A DNA stretch of 64,000 bases from an uncultured Dehalococcoidia bacterium (GTDB lineage: Bacteria; Chloroflexota; Dehalococcoidia; Lucifugimonadales; UBA3495). The notes below the pieces were generated by a model. The model saw only the letters and a program-made list of their open reading frames with translations. It had not been told where the DNA came from and searched no databases. Positions 1 through 9,152 of this stretch are shown here, in pieces; the first letter of the stretch is position 1; every line of letters begins with the position of its first letter. Made by a program: the position numbers and the translations under genes. The stretch covers positions 2,118,788 through 2,182,787 of the forward strand of contig CATOSP010000002.1 in NCBI GenBank assembly GCA_951812625.1. Reading direction: 5' to 3'.

Positions 1-464
1 TCCTCGGTCCAATAGCCCACGTTGGTTATCCCGTGCTTCTCGAAGAGACGCATGGTGTGGTTCTCGAACCGCGCGTTCAGGTCGGGAAGTCGTCCGGGCA
101 TGGCATGGTAGACTCGCATCTCCTGTACATTGGTGGTCACCTTGGGATCGGGAGAATAGGGTGTCGTCCGCAGGAAGGCATTGGTGATGTGGGTCAGGAA
201 TGCGCCGTCCTTCTCCGTCTCGGCCCGCACTTCCTGCCAGCGCGGGTCCGCGCCGAACGATGCCCACTTCTTCTCCCGGTCTGCCATGCTGTCGAAGCTG
301 AGAATATAGGTCAGCTTGTTGCTCTGTCCGATTTCGTCTGTCCAGAAACCCAGCATCCCTATGCCGTGCTCCTTGAAGAACCCGCAGGTATGGTTCTCGA
401 ACCTGGCATTGAGCTGCGGTAGCTTGCCGGGATTGGTGTAGTAGACCCTAAGCTCGTAAAGCAT
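1..464 (-). CDS. NIPSNAP family protein, C-terminus cut by window edge
   Basis: Reading the minus strand from the ATG at 462-464 gives an open frame of 154 codons running off the left edge. It begins MLYELRVYYTNPGKLPQL and about 100 residues later repeats the pattern (MRVYHAMPGRLPDLNARFEN), followed by FEKHGITNVGYW. This is the signature of NIPSNAP ferredoxin-fold domains, here as a tandem pair, each with a 'RFENHT..FFKEHGI..GFW' core. Function of the family in bacteria is poorly defined; it often sits in catabolic clusters beside flavin monooxygenases, as here. The VOC protein gene lies 57 bp upstream on the same strand. Confidence 0.8.
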   Translation of the reverse strand, partial: MLYELRVYYTNPGKLPQLNARFENHTCGFFKEHGIGMLGFWTDEIGQSNKLTYILSFDSMADREKKWASFGADPRWQEVRAETEKDGAFLTHITNAFLRTTPYSPDPKVTTNVQEMRVYHAMPGRLPDLNARFENHTMRLFEKHGITNVGYWTE

Positions 465-520
465 TGATTAAATCCCTCGCGTCCTGTGTGCTGGTGAGCG
501 CGCCGGTTCCGGCGGCAACC

Positions 521-880
521 CTACTCGGCGACTTCCAGAAACTCTAGATGCACGCCGTCAGGACCCTCAAAGAAGCAGACCTTCCGGCCATTGCCCACGG
601 TGGTCTCTTCGAGGATCTTCGCGCCGCTGTCCTTGAGTTTCTCCACCAGCGCCGGCATTTCGTCGGTGTTGATAGCTATGTGCTCAATGCCGTACTTCTG
701 CTCGTGCTCCTGCGACTCGATGAACGTAGTCACGTTCAGGGTAAGCCCATGCAGATCGAGCCGCACGCCGTTGCCTCCCGCTTGGCCGACGATCTTCGCT
801 CCCAGGTTATCAACGTAGAATTGGGCTGTCTTTTCCGGGTCCGGGGTCTTGAGGTGGACATGGTTCAAAGTGAACGCCAT
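521..880 (-). CDS. VOC (glyoxalase/dioxygenase fold) family protein
   Basis: A 119-aa single-domain vicinal-oxygen-chelate protein. The N-terminus MAFTLNHVHLKTPDPEKTAQFYVDNLG is the typical first beta-alpha-beta unit with the metal-ligand His in NHVHL. A central GIEHIAINTDEM and a terminal FFEGPDGVHLEFLE supply further putative ligands (His and Glu). Length suits one VOC module, which would dimerise. A GGGAGG ribosome-binding site lies 7 nt before the ATG. It could be a lactoylglutathione lyase-like enzyme, an epimerase or a dioxygenase; the substrate cannot be read from sequence. It lies between the NIPSNAP gene and the LLM monooxygenase on the same strand, suggesting one catabolic unit. Confidence 0.85.
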   Translation of the reverse strand: MAFTLNHVHLKTPDPEKTAQFYVDNLGAKIVGQAGGNGVRLDLHGLTLNVTTFIESQEHEQKYGIEHIAINTDEMPALVEKLKDSGAKILEETTVGNGRKVCFFEGPDGVHLEFLEVAE

Positions 881-962
881 GATCGGCCTCCCTTATTCCA
901 GGGCCGGATGTGCCCGGCCCAACATCTGATTACTATCCATCCGGAGGTATCGCGCCCCCCTC

Positions 963-2153
963 TTATTCGTAGGGTTCCAGCTTGATTTCGTGCAGTGCCG
1001 GAATTACCTCCCGGCCCATCAGCTCGATGGAGCGCATCACGTCCTCGTGAGGCATGGCCCCTTCGTTGCCATAGATGTGCAGGTAGCCGGGGTTGAGCTT
1101 GGTAATCGTATCCGCGAGCTTGCGGGTAACCGTCTCCGGGCTGCCGACGATCACGATGTTGATGTCCTGCTGCTGCTCGTAAGTCATGCGGTTGGTGACG
1201 CCGCCGAACTGGCCTACGGGACGCTGCTGCTTTACCTGGAGCGCCTGCCGCGACTGGTAACCTGGCGGGTCATTATGTTCACGTGGTCCCTTCATCCGGT
1301 TCTGCTCGGTCCACATGTACTGCCGCCCGATTTCCTGTGCCTTCTCATCGGTGTCGGCGACGAATGCCTTGAGCAGGTATCCGAAATGCTCCGGGGCGGG
1401 CTTGAACCCGGATTCCTTCGCCGTGTCGATGTAGATGTCCTTCAACCACATCGTCACGTCCAGCGCCGCGCCCAGGTTCATGTACGGATGCCCGTGCTGC
1501 GCTGCCCACACCACGCTCTCCGGACTGCCGGTGCCGGGGAACCAGATGTCCGGGTGCGGCTTCTGCATCGGCAGCACCCAGGGATTGACCACGCGGTGAT
1601 GGTAGTGGTTGCCCTCATACCGGAAAGGACCCGGTTCGGTCCAGCACTTGATAATCAGGTCATGGGCTTCTTCAAAGCGGGACCGGTTCTCCGTCGGGTC
1701 GATCCCCCCTTGCAGGCTCTCGACTGCGCCGCCCCGGACGAACCCGGAGATTATCCGGCCGCCGGAGTAGCAGTCCAGCATTGCAATTTCTTCGGCCATC
1801 CTCACTGGGTCGTTGATGGCGATCACATTGCCCAGGATGGCGATCTTCACGTTCTTGGTGACCTTGGAGATAACAGCCGCATCCAGGTTTACTGCGGGCT
1901 TCATGCACCAGTAGGCCGAGTGGTGCTCGTTGGACATGATTCCGTCGAATCCAACCTCGTCCGCCAGGGCATACTGCTCATGGTACTGGTTGTAGAGCAC
2001 ATGGGCCTTTTCCGGGTCGAAGTGGGTGTTCGGGAACCCGAGACGCCCCGAATCATATTGATCGAGGAGTTCGTCGCTGATGTACCCGTTGGGTTGCTCA
2101 GAGAACCAGTAAACCTCTACCTTGTCCTGGGGCCGGGCTAATTGCTGGACCAT
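963..2153 (-). CDS. LLM class flavin-dependent oxidoreductase (bacterial luciferase-like)
   Basis: A 396-aa TIM-barrel flavin monooxygenase of the luciferase-like superfamily. The supporting stretches are the EVGFDGIMSNEHHSAYW segment after strand 2, the LGNVIAINDPVRMAEEIAMLD segment and YSGGRIISGFVRGG, which together are characteristic of FMN- or F420-using LLM enzymes. The C-terminal VIVGSPETVTRKL motif is also typical. Such enzymes oxidise, desulfonate or cleave organic substrates in the cytoplasm with reduced flavin. The start is supported by AAGGAGGGG upstream of the ATG. It is preceded by a 366-bp divergent intergenic region shared with the SMP-30 gene. The substrate is unknown. Confidence 0.88.
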   Translation of the reverse strand: MVQQLARPQDKVEVYWFSEQPNGYISDELLDQYDSGRLGFPNTHFDPEKAHVLYNQYHEQYALADEVGFDGIMSNEHHSAYWCMKPAVNLDAAVISKVTKNVKIAILGNVIAINDPVRMAEEIAMLDCYSGGRIISGFVRGGAVESLQGGIDPTENRSRFEEAHDLIIKCWTEPGPFRYEGNHYHHRVVNPWVLPMQKPHPDIWFPGTGSPESVVWAAQHGHPYMNLGAALDVTMWLKDIYIDTAKESGFKPAPEHFGYLLKAFVADTDEKAQEIGRQYMWTEQNRMKGPREHNDPPGYQSRQALQVKQQRPVGQFGGVTNRMTYEQQQDINIVIVGSPETVTRKLADTITKLNPGYLHIYGNEGAMPHEDVMRSIELMGREVIPALHEIKLEPYE

Positions 2154-2519
2154 AGGTCCCCTCCTTAGTTGAATGACGTAGCGCCATGAGCAGGTCTATT
2201 CGCCGGAAAGTGTCGGACTAATGCTCCATGCGTCGAAATCTGTCTCCCCAGCAGCCCGCGACGCGGCAAGCCTCCGCAAGACGCCTGCAGGTAACCGCCA
2301 AAGGGTGGCATCATTATATTGACTGCCCATAATCGTGGCAAGCTGCACATGCTGCATCCACACGATAGCCGGTGCTCTACACCCAGGTCGCCACTGAGTT
2401 CTCGGAGTTCATCGGATTCCCGCCGGCGCCTCGTCCATGGACTCCCCTCACACCCTTGAGCCCCGGATTCGTAATATAATCCCCGCAGATCATCAAACCG
2501 AGAGCGAAGGAGGCGGAAC
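2154..2519. other. Divergent intergenic region between LLM (-) and lactonase (+)
   Basis: About 366 bp with no convincing gene. A -10-like TATAAT lies at 2475-2480, about 40 bp before the plus-strand start codon at 2520, but no good -35 is placed 17 bp upstream. A 120-codon minus-strand open frame in this stretch is Arg/Cys/Gly-rich, has no recognisable fold and was not called. Confidence 0.5.
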
Positions 2520-3425
2520 ATGCCCATCGAGCAGCACGCACCGGAAATGGAGCAGATAGTAGACTCCGGTCAGACCATAGAACAATTGGGCGACGGCTTC
2601 GGCGGCGATCAGGGGCCGGCGGAAGGTCCCCTGTGGTGGAAAGAAGGCGGCTTCCTGCTGTTTAGCGACATCCACAACAACCGGCGCATGAAGTGGGCCG
2701 CCGGAGAGGGAATGTCGGTTTTCCACGAACCTACCAACCGGGCCAATGGCCTGACACGCGATCTCCAGGGCCGCCTGCTGGCCAGTGAGCACGACAGCCG
2801 CAGGGTCACCCGGAGGGAGCCTGACGACAGCATCACCGTCGTTGCTGCTTCTTACCAGGGACGGCCCCTCAACCGTCCCAACGACGTGGTGGTCAAGTCC
2901 GACGGGTGCATATACTTCACCGACCCGTGGACCAGCCCGGCCGCGCCTACCCAGTTCGACCTGGGATTCTCCGGCGTCTACCGCGTCACCCCCGACCTTG
3001 GGACTTTGACCCTGCTGGTGGGCGACTTCGTCGTCCCCAACGGCATTGCCTTCTCTCCGGACGAGAGCGTCCTGTACGTCAACGACTCAAGGCGAGGCCA
3101 CATACGCGCCTTCGACGTGCAGCCAAACGGCACTTTGGCACTGGCCAGCGACCGGGTGCTGGCCGACCTGCGGGGGGAACGCCCCGGCGTCCCGGACGGG
3201 ATGAAGGTGGACGTAGAGGGCAACATCTACTGCGGCGGCTCCGGCGGCGTGTGGGTCCTGGATCCCAGCGGCAAACACCTGGGAACGATAGTCCACGGCG
3301 CGCCTGCTACCACCAACGTCGGCTTCGGCGGCGATGATTGGAAGACCCTCTTCATCACCACTCGCAACTCGGTGGCCTCCATCGAACTGAAGATAGCGGG
3401 CATACCAGTCCCTGTCGGAAGCTAG
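2520..3425 (+). CDS. SMP-30/gluconolactonase/LRE family protein
   Basis: A 301-aa six-bladed beta-propeller of the SMP-30/gluconolactonase family. It shows the family landmarks: an early GPAEGPLWWKEGGFLLFSDI with the metal-binding Glu, RPNDVVVKSDGCIYFTDP in the middle, VVPNGIAFSPDESVLYV, and PDGMKVDVEGNIYCGGSGGVWV with the conserved Asp. Members hydrolyse lactones such as gluconolactone with a divalent cation. A GAAGGAGG ribosome-binding site precedes the ATG. It stands alone on the plus strand, ended by the hairpin at 3481-3511. The sugar or lactone used cannot be deduced. Confidence 0.88.
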   Translation: MPIEQHAPEMEQIVDSGQTIEQLGDGFGGDQGPAEGPLWWKEGGFLLFSDIHNNRRMKWAAGEGMSVFHEPTNRANGLTRDLQGRLLASEHDSRRVTRREPDDSITVVAASYQGRPLNRPNDVVVKSDGCIYFTDPWTSPAAPTQFDLGFSGVYRVTPDLGTLTLLVGDFVVPNGIAFSPDESVLYVNDSRRGHIRAFDVQPNGTLALASDRVLADLRGERPGVPDGMKVDVEGNIYCGGSGGVWVLDPSGKHLGTIVHGAPATTNVGFGGDDWKTLFITTRNSVASIELKIAGIPVPVGS

Positions 3426-3480
3426 AGGCTCACGCTCTGAAACAGGTCGGCGTCTACCCCGAGAGATGGCTCACAACAGA

Positions 3481-3516
3481 AAGCCCCACGCCAATCAGGT
3501 GCGTGGGGCTTCGGTT
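3481..3516. terminator. Bidirectional hairpin terminator
   Basis: Arms 3481-3491 and 3501-3511 (AAGCCCCACGC / GCGTGGGGCTT) pair perfectly over 11 bp with a 9-nt loop. TCGGTTT follows on the plus strand and a short T-rich stretch on the minus strand. It lies between the convergent lactonase and FAD/Fe-S dehydrogenase genes. Confidence 0.8.
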
Positions 3517-3534
3517 TGGTCTAAGGACACTGCT

Positions 3535-6480
3535 CTACGCCATGCAGTCCCTCAACACCTCCGCCAAATGCCGAGCCCTGCGCCCAGTTCCATGCTCTAT
3601 CTGCTGGCGGCAGGACACGCCCATTACCGCCACCTCCCAGTCCTCGCCCTTTGCCTTGACCGCCGGGAACAGTGACTCCCCGCCGATGGTCATGGAAATA
3701 TCGTAATGTTCCTTCTCGAAGCCAAAGCTGCCGGCCATCCCGCAGCAGCCCGCAGCAACCAACTCCACCGTGTTCCCCGGCGGCAGCCGCAGCGCTCCCA
3801 GGGATGCCGCCGTCCCGGTCAGTGCTTTCTGGTGACAGTGGCCGTGGAACAGGACGTTCTTTTGCTCGTCGCGGAACTTCAGGTCAAGCTCGCCCTTCCC
3901 CTGCAGCATCATCAGGAACTCGTCGATTAGGTAGGCGTGTTCGGCCACCTTGCGGGAACGGTCATCCTTCAGAAGCTCCGGGTACTCGTCCCGGAAGCTC
4001 AGAAGGCAACTGGGTTCGCACCCAATGATGGGGACCCCCTGGTCGGCGTAGGCGTGCAGCAGGTCGACATTGTAGCGGGCTGCCGCCATCGCATCGTTCA
4101 TCATCCCCTTGGACAGCATCGGACGCCCGCAGCAACCGGCGTCGGCCAACGCCACGTTGAACCCCGCGGCTTCCAGCAGCTCGGTGGCGGCAATGCCCAC
4201 CTCGGGGTAGTTGTAGCTCATGAAGGTGTCGTTGAAGAGCACCACCGTTCCCTTGGTGGTGGCAGTGGCCCGATTTCCGTTGGACTCCGGCAGCTCGCGC
4301 ACGGATGGTCCGCGCCTGCGCCGGAACCACTTGGGCAGCGTCTCCGCGGCAAACTCAGGGAGAGTGCGCTGAGGATGTACTCCAAGCACTGCGGAAGAGA
4401 CCAGCTTGCCGATAGGGCTCCGGGCGGCCCAGTTGGAGATGGGGGCAAATTTGGACCCCATCCGGTTTATCTTGTTAATGTTGCCGAAGAACTTGTTCCT
4501 CGTGGGCAGACCGTTGGTCTGGTAGTAGTTGGATAGGAACTCATACTTCAGCTTGGCCATGTCCACGCCCGAGTCGCACTCAGCCTTGCAGCCCTTGCAC
4601 TCCAGGCACAGGTCCAGGGCGTCGTAGAGCCTGTTGCTCGTGATGGTGCCTTCGGGCAGCTTGCCGGATAGAGCCGCTCGCAGCAGGTTCGCCCGCCCCC
4701 TGGTGGAGTGCTCCTCATCGCGGGTTGCAATGTACGAAGGACACATGGTGCCGTCGAGCTTGCGGCAGGCTCCCATGCCGTTGCACATCTCCACCGCCCC
4801 GGCGTAGTCGGTATCCAGGGAAAAGTCCAGGTGCATCGGCAGGGAAGTGGCGCTGTACTCCGGCCCGTAGCGCAGGTTTTCAGTCATCGGCGGGCAGTCT
4901 ATGATCTTGCCCGGATTCATAATCCCGTCCGGGTCGAAGGTCCTCTTGATGTCCCGGAAGAGCTCGTATATCTGGGGGCCGAACATCTTCTCCGTCCACA
5001 CCCCGCGAACTATGCCGTCGCCGTGCTCGCCGCTGAGCGACCCTCCGTACTCCTTGACAAGGTCGCTTATCTCATCGGCGATGGAGACCATCCTGGCGAC
5101 GCCCTCAGCATCCTTCAGGCTGACCAGGGGGCGGATGTGGAGGCAGCCAACGCTGGCATGGCCATAATATGCGGCCTCGGTCCCATGGTTGCGGACTATC
5201 TCGTCGAACCTGGCCACGAATGGCCCCAGCGTTTCCGGGTCGACGGCAGTGTCCTCAACGAAGGGCAGCGGTTTGGCGTCGCCGTGGATGCTCATCAGCA
5301 GGCCCAGTCCGGCCTTGCGCACGTTCCACACCGTCCCCTGGGCCGCCCGGTCCAGCAGGTTCACGCAAGCGTAAGCCAGGCCTTGCCGGGTCATGTCCTG
5401 TTCCAGGGCCTCCATCTTGGCCCGAAGCTCGGCCTCTGACTCCCCGTAGAACTCAACGGCCAGCAGTGCGCCGGGGTCCCCCTGAATGAAGTTCAGGTCG
5501 CTGGCGTGGCCGAGGGATTCACGGGAGCGGTCCAGCAGTATCTTGTCCATCACTTCTATTGAAGAGGGGGCGTGCTTCAGCACTTCCTTCGTAGCCTCGC
5601 TCGCCTGCACAATGTCCACGTGATGCAGGACGGCGAGTGCGGTCATAGTCGGCCGGGGAACGAGGTTGAGCTTCGCTTCGCTGACCACGCACAGGGTTCC
5701 TTCCGAACCAACCACCATGCGCGCCAGGTTGAAGGCTTCGTCGGTCAGGAAGTCGTCGATGTTGTAGCCGCTTACCCGGCGCGGTATCTGCGGATAACGC
5801 GTCCTGATCTCCTCAAGATTATCTTGCGCAATGGTCCGGATACCCCGGTAAATGTCCGACTCCAACCCTGTGCCGCTCAACTTAGCCTCCAGCTCGTGGG
5901 GTTGCAGAGGACCGAAGTGGGTACAGGTGGCGTCGGAGAGGATAGCGTCCACCTCCATAACATGGTCCAGGGTCTTGCCGTAGATAACGGAATGGGCGCC
6001 GCAGGTGTTATTGCCGATGCCCCCGCCAACGCAGGCGCGGTTCGACGTGGTTGGGTCCGGCGCGTACTGAAGGCCGTGCTGGGCGAGTTGCCGGTTGAGT
6101 TGGTCCAGTACTATACCCGGCTGGACTCGCACCCAGCTCTCTTCCCGGTTCACCTCCAGTACCTGGTTCAGGTATTTGCTGAAGTCCACCACAATCGCGT
6201 GATTGACCGTCTGACCGGCCAGGCTCGTTCCTCCGGCGCGTGGCAGGACTGGGACTCGGCTCTCCCGGGCTACCTCCATCACAGCCTGCACGTCTTCAAC
6301 GCTGCGAGGGATGACCACGCCCACCGGCTCCATCTGGTAGATGCTGGCGTCGGTGCTGTAGAGGACCCTGGAGAAGGGGTCGAAGCGGACCTCGCCATTG
6401 GTGCGCTGGCGCAACAACTCGGCTAACTCTTCCCTTTCCCTGCCTCGGATTCGGGCTGCCGTGGCGGTCTGGGTGGACAT
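3535..6480 (-). CDS. FAD-linked oxidase fused to Fe-S/CCG domain (D-lactate/2-hydroxyacid dehydrogenase-like)
   Basis: A 981-aa fusion. Residues about 10-240 form a PCMH-type FAD-binding domain (LPRAGGTSLAGQTV, GGGIGNNTCGAHSVIYGKT). About 250-520 is the FAD-oxidase C-terminal domain (SGEHGDGIVRG). Then come cysteine clusters CNGMGACRKLDGTMCP and CLECKGCKAEC for Fe-S clusters, and a CCG-type domain (AGCCGRPMLSKGM, FHGHCHQKAL, AGCCGMAGSFGFEKEHY). The arrangement matches one-chain relatives of glycolate/D-lactate dehydrogenase that pass electrons from a 2-hydroxyacid to the quinone pool or another carrier. The start MSTQ is chosen over one 8 codons upstream because AGGAGAGGAG precedes it. The exact hydroxyacid is unknown. 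Confidence 0.85.
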   Translation of the reverse strand: MSTQTATAARIRGREREELAELLRQRTNGEVRFDPFSRVLYSTDASIYQMEPVGVVIPRSVEDVQAVMEVARESRVPVLPRAGGTSLAGQTVNHAIVVDFSKYLNQVLEVNREESWVRVQPGIVLDQLNRQLAQHGLQYAPDPTTSNRACVGGGIGNNTCGAHSVIYGKTLDHVMEVDAILSDATCTHFGPLQPHELEAKLSGTGLESDIYRGIRTIAQDNLEEIRTRYPQIPRRVSGYNIDDFLTDEAFNLARMVVGSEGTLCVVSEAKLNLVPRPTMTALAVLHHVDIVQASEATKEVLKHAPSSIEVMDKILLDRSRESLGHASDLNFIQGDPGALLAVEFYGESEAELRAKMEALEQDMTRQGLAYACVNLLDRAAQGTVWNVRKAGLGLLMSIHGDAKPLPFVEDTAVDPETLGPFVARFDEIVRNHGTEAAYYGHASVGCLHIRPLVSLKDAEGVARMVSIADEISDLVKEYGGSLSGEHGDGIVRGVWTEKMFGPQIYELFRDIKRTFDPDGIMNPGKIIDCPPMTENLRYGPEYSATSLPMHLDFSLDTDYAGAVEMCNGMGACRKLDGTMCPSYIATRDEEHSTRGRANLLRAALSGKLPEGTITSNRLYDALDLCLECKGCKAECDSGVDMAKLKYEFLSNYYQTNGLPTRNKFFGNINKINRMGSKFAPISNWAARSPIGKLVSSAVLGVHPQRTLPEFAAETLPKWFRRRRGPSVRELPESNGNRATATTKGTVVLFNDTFMSYNYPEVGIAATELLEAAGFNVALADAGCCGRPMLSKGMMNDAMAAARYNVDLLHAYADQGVPIIGCEPSCLLSFRDEYPELLKDDRSRKVAEHAYLIDEFLMMLQGKGELDLKFRDEQKNVLFHGHCHQKALTGTAASLGALRLPPGNTVELVAAGCCGMAGSFGFEKEHYDISMTIGGESLFPAVKAKGEDWEVAVMGVSCRQQIEHGTGRRARHLAEVLRDCMA

Positions 6481-6687
6481 GGTCTCCTCTCCTGAAGCCT
6501 GCATTCATGCCAGGATTGTGGTGCGGACTACCGGGATTCGCCGACAGCTTAACCGAATTTGGCATTCAGTGGCTAGTGGACAGTCTTCAGCTCCCAGCGG
6601 GCAGCAACCTGCAACTGGGATTATGGTACACTGGCGCTGGCCGGAAAGGCCCATATTACGTTCCCGGACCATCCGGTGAGGTCAGAA

Positions 6688-7566
6688 ATGGACTTTGGCT
6701 TCTCCCTCTCAAACAACCAGGGCATGGAGGATGTGCAAGACGTCCTGTCCCTCGCCCGCCGGGCCGAGGAACTTGGATTCGATTCGGTCTGGGCCAGCGA
6801 GCACGTCTTCAACACCAGCTACGTTTACGACAGGATCGGTAACCGGCCCTACTACGAGCCGCTGGCCATCCTGAGCTACGTCGCCGCTACCACTTCTAAA
6901 GTGCTCTTGGGCACCAGTGTCTTGGTAATCCCCTACCACAACCCTATAAAGCTGGCCAAGACCGCCGCCACCCTGGACGTGATGTCCGGCGGCAGGCTGG
7001 TTCTCGGCATTGGCGTTGGGGTCATCGAGCAGGAAATGGAGGCGATGGGAGTGCCCTTCGCCGAGCGGGGAGCCTTCACCGACGAGGCCATCGCCGTGAT
7101 GAAGGAACTGTGGTCCCAGGAAGACCCCAGTTTTCAGGGCCGTTTCAGCAGCTTCTCCGGCATGAAGTTCTCCCCCAAGCCAGTCCAGCAACCGAACATA
7201 CCCCTGGTCATAGGCGGCGCCAGCCGGGCCGCGATTCGCCGGGCGGCCAGGGCAGGCAACGGTTGGCATCCAACGGCCATGCCTCCCGAGGATTTGAGCC
7301 AGGCGATGCGCTACTTGCATGAACGGACGGCCGCTGTAGGCAGAGATTCTTCGGAGGTCCCGGTGTCGATCAGCATCCCGATGGGCGAGGGACGGGAAGG
7401 CAGGTTCTCCTTGGGCAACGACCCTGCAGAGATAGTGCAAAATGCCCGCGCCTTCGAGGAACTGGGCGTCCGGCGCATTGTGGTCTCGCCCAACACCCGC
7501 AACGCTGCCGAGATGCTTCCAACGATGGAGATGCTGGCGTCCGAAGTTATGCCGGCGTTCCGGTAG
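6688..7566 (+). CDS. LLM class oxidoreductase, probably F420-dependent
   Basis: A luciferase-like monooxygenase of 292 aa from the ATG at 6688 (an in-frame ATG 4 codons earlier is possible; GTGAGGTC lies upstream of 6688). Recognisable parts are [66 protein letters not shown] and IPLVIGGASRAAIRRAARAGNGWHP. The last is typical of the F420-linked subgroup, so reduced F420 is a plausible cofactor, though FMN cannot be excluded. It is followed by an aminotransferase on the same strand after 104 bp. Confidence 0.85.
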   Translation: MDFGFSLSNNQGMEDVQDVLSLARRAEELGFDSVWASEHVFNTSYVYDRIGNRPYYEPLAILSYVAATTSKVLLGTSVLVIPYHNPIKLAKTAATLDVMSGGRLVLGIGVGVIEQEMEAMGVPFAERGAFTDEAIAVMKELWSQEDPSFQGRFSSFSGMKFSPKPVQQPNIPLVIGGASRAAIRRAARAGNGWHPTAMPPEDLSQAMRYLHERTAAVGRDSSEVPVSISIPMGEGREGRFSLGNDPAEIVQNARAFEELGVRRIVVSPNTRNAAEMLPTMEMLASEVMPAFR

Positions 7567-7670
7567 TCCAATCGGCCAACGATAACCTGGGCAGGATGAT
7601 AATTCCGAAGGCCCCTACTTGCACCAAACACCCAGGTCGCAACGCAGAACTTAACCTTTAAGGAGAGAGC

Positions 7671-9050
7671 ATGGTCACCCACACCGAAGCCCAGGTACAC
7701 GAGCTGCAGCAGTCCGCGCTGGAACACCTCTGGGTATACATGAGGGAACCCAGCGATATGGCGGAGAAGGGCGAGCCTCAGATCTTCACCGGGGGCAAGG
7801 GTGTCCATGTAACCGACGCTCTGGGCAACCAGTACATCGATGCCATGTCCGGCCTCTGGCTGAAGAACGTGGGTTACGGCCGCACCGAAATCGCCGACGC
7901 CGCCTACGAGCAGATGCTCAAGCTGACCTACATGCCCGCGGGCACCACCACAGAACCGGCCATCAAGCTGGCTGAGAAAATTGCTTCAATCACCCCGGGT
8001 GACCTCTCCCGGTCCTTCTTCACCAGCGGTGGGTCAGAGTCAGTCGAGACGGCCATGAAGCTGGCCCGCGCCTACTTCAAGCGCGTTGGGGAGCCTGGCC
8101 GGTACAAGTTCATCAGCCGGAGGGGTTCATACCACGGCGCGACCTTCGGCACCCTCGCCCTGGGCGGAACGCCACTCTTCCCCAAGACCGATTACGAACC
8201 GCTGCTGGGAGGCGTCTTCCACGGCCCGCAACCCAACCCATACCGCTGCGAGTATGGCGGCCAGACGCCGGAGGAATGCGCCGAGCGGTGCGTCAACGCC
8301 ATCGAGGACATCATCATGTTCCAGGGGCCGGACTCGGTTGCCGCCGTGATCGCCGAGCCTGTCGCCAGCCCATACGGAGCAGTGGTGCCCGGCGACAACT
8401 ACTGGCCGATGCTGCGGGAGGTCTGCGACCGCCACGGCTGTCTCCTGATCGCCGACGAGGTGATCACCGGCTTCGGACGCACCGGCAAGATGTTCGCCTG
8501 CGAGCACTGGGGTGTCACTCCCGACATCATGACGGTCGCCAAGGGAATAACCAGCGGCTACATCCCGATGGGCGCGGCGATAACCCGCAAGCCCATATCC
8601 GACGCATTCATCGGAAGCCAGCGGGCGGCCTTCCGCCACGTCATAACCTTCGGCGGCCACCCCGTCGCGGCGGCAGCATCCCTCCGTAACATCCAGATCA
8701 TGGAAGACGAAGGATTGGTCGAGAACTCGGCCCGCATGGGCACATACCTGCTGGACAGCCTCAACGAGCTGAAGGAAAAGCATTCAATAGTGGGCGACGC
8801 GCGCGGCCTGGGCCTCTTCTGCGCGGTCGAACTGGTCAAGGACCGGGACACAAAGGAGAAGTTCCCCCCGGAGGCTGAGCTGTCGGAGAGGATCAACCAG
8901 AGCCTCTACAGCAGTGGCATCCTGCTCCGTGGCGGAGATATCATCAACATAGCCCCGCCTCTGTGCGCAACCCCCGGCGAGATCGACGAAATAGTGTCAG
9001 CCATAGACCGCGCCATCACCACGGCGGCAAGGGAGTTGGGCGCCGAGTAG
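7671..9050 (+). CDS. Class III (omega) aminotransferase
   Basis: A 459-aa PLP-dependent fold-type I transaminase. Key landmarks are the phosphate-binding [16 protein letters not shown], the [12 protein letters not shown] segment, [14 protein letters not shown] with the PLP-pyridine Asp, and [15 protein letters not shown] with the Schiff-base Lys. This family moves amino groups from omega-amino acids or amines (beta-alanine, taurine, putrescine and the like) to pyruvate or 2-oxoglutarate. The start is supported by AAGGAGAGAGC upstream. Together with the preceding LLM enzyme it may handle an amine-containing substrate, but that link is inference only. Confidence 0.9.
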   Translation: MVTHTEAQVHELQQSALEHLWVYMREPSDMAEKGEPQIFTGGKGVHVTDALGNQYIDAMSGLWLKNVGYGRTEIADAAYEQMLKLTYMPAGTTTEPAIKLAEKIASITPGDLSRSFFTSGGSESVETAMKLARAYFKRVGEPGRYKFISRRGSYHGATFGTLALGGTPLFPKTDYEPLLGGVFHGPQPNPYRCEYGGQTPEECAERCVNAIEDIIMFQGPDSVAAVIAEPVASPYGAVVPGDNYWPMLREVCDRHGCLLIADEVITGFGRTGKMFACEHWGVTPDIMTVAKGITSGYIPMGAAITRKPISDAFIGSQRAAFRHVITFGGHPVAAAASLRNIQIMEDEGLVENSARMGTYLLDSLNELKEKHSIVGDARGLGLFCAVELVKDRDTKEKFPPEAELSERINQSLYSSGILLRGGDIINIAPPLCATPGEIDEIVSAIDRAITTAARELGAE

Positions 9051-9075
9051 ACTCCCTCAAAAAACCCGTACACTA

Positions 9076-9121
9076 GATCGGCCATCCCTGATTGTTTTCT
9101 TCTTCTGAGGGATGGCCGATC
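9076..9121. terminator. Inverted repeat between convergent genes
   Basis: Arms 9076-9089 and 9108-9121 (GATCGGCCATCCCT / AGGGATGGCCGATC) are perfectly complementary over 14 bp around an 18-nt pyrimidine-rich loop. On the minus strand a run of six T follows about 10 nt after the stem. It probably terminates the aminotransferase and selB transcripts that converge here. Confidence 0.65.
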
Positions 9122-9152
9122 CCTTGTTGCCTCGGCAGTCCGCTCTAGCGCG

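Noticed and set aside
990..2141. A 383-codon open frame on the plus strand opposite the LLM gene
   Set aside because: It is antisense to a well-supported protein and has no recognisable fold; long shadows like this are common at high GC.
2165..2527. A 120-codon minus-strand open frame in the intergenic region
   Set aside because: Cys/Arg-rich composition, no homologous motif and overlap with the promoter region.
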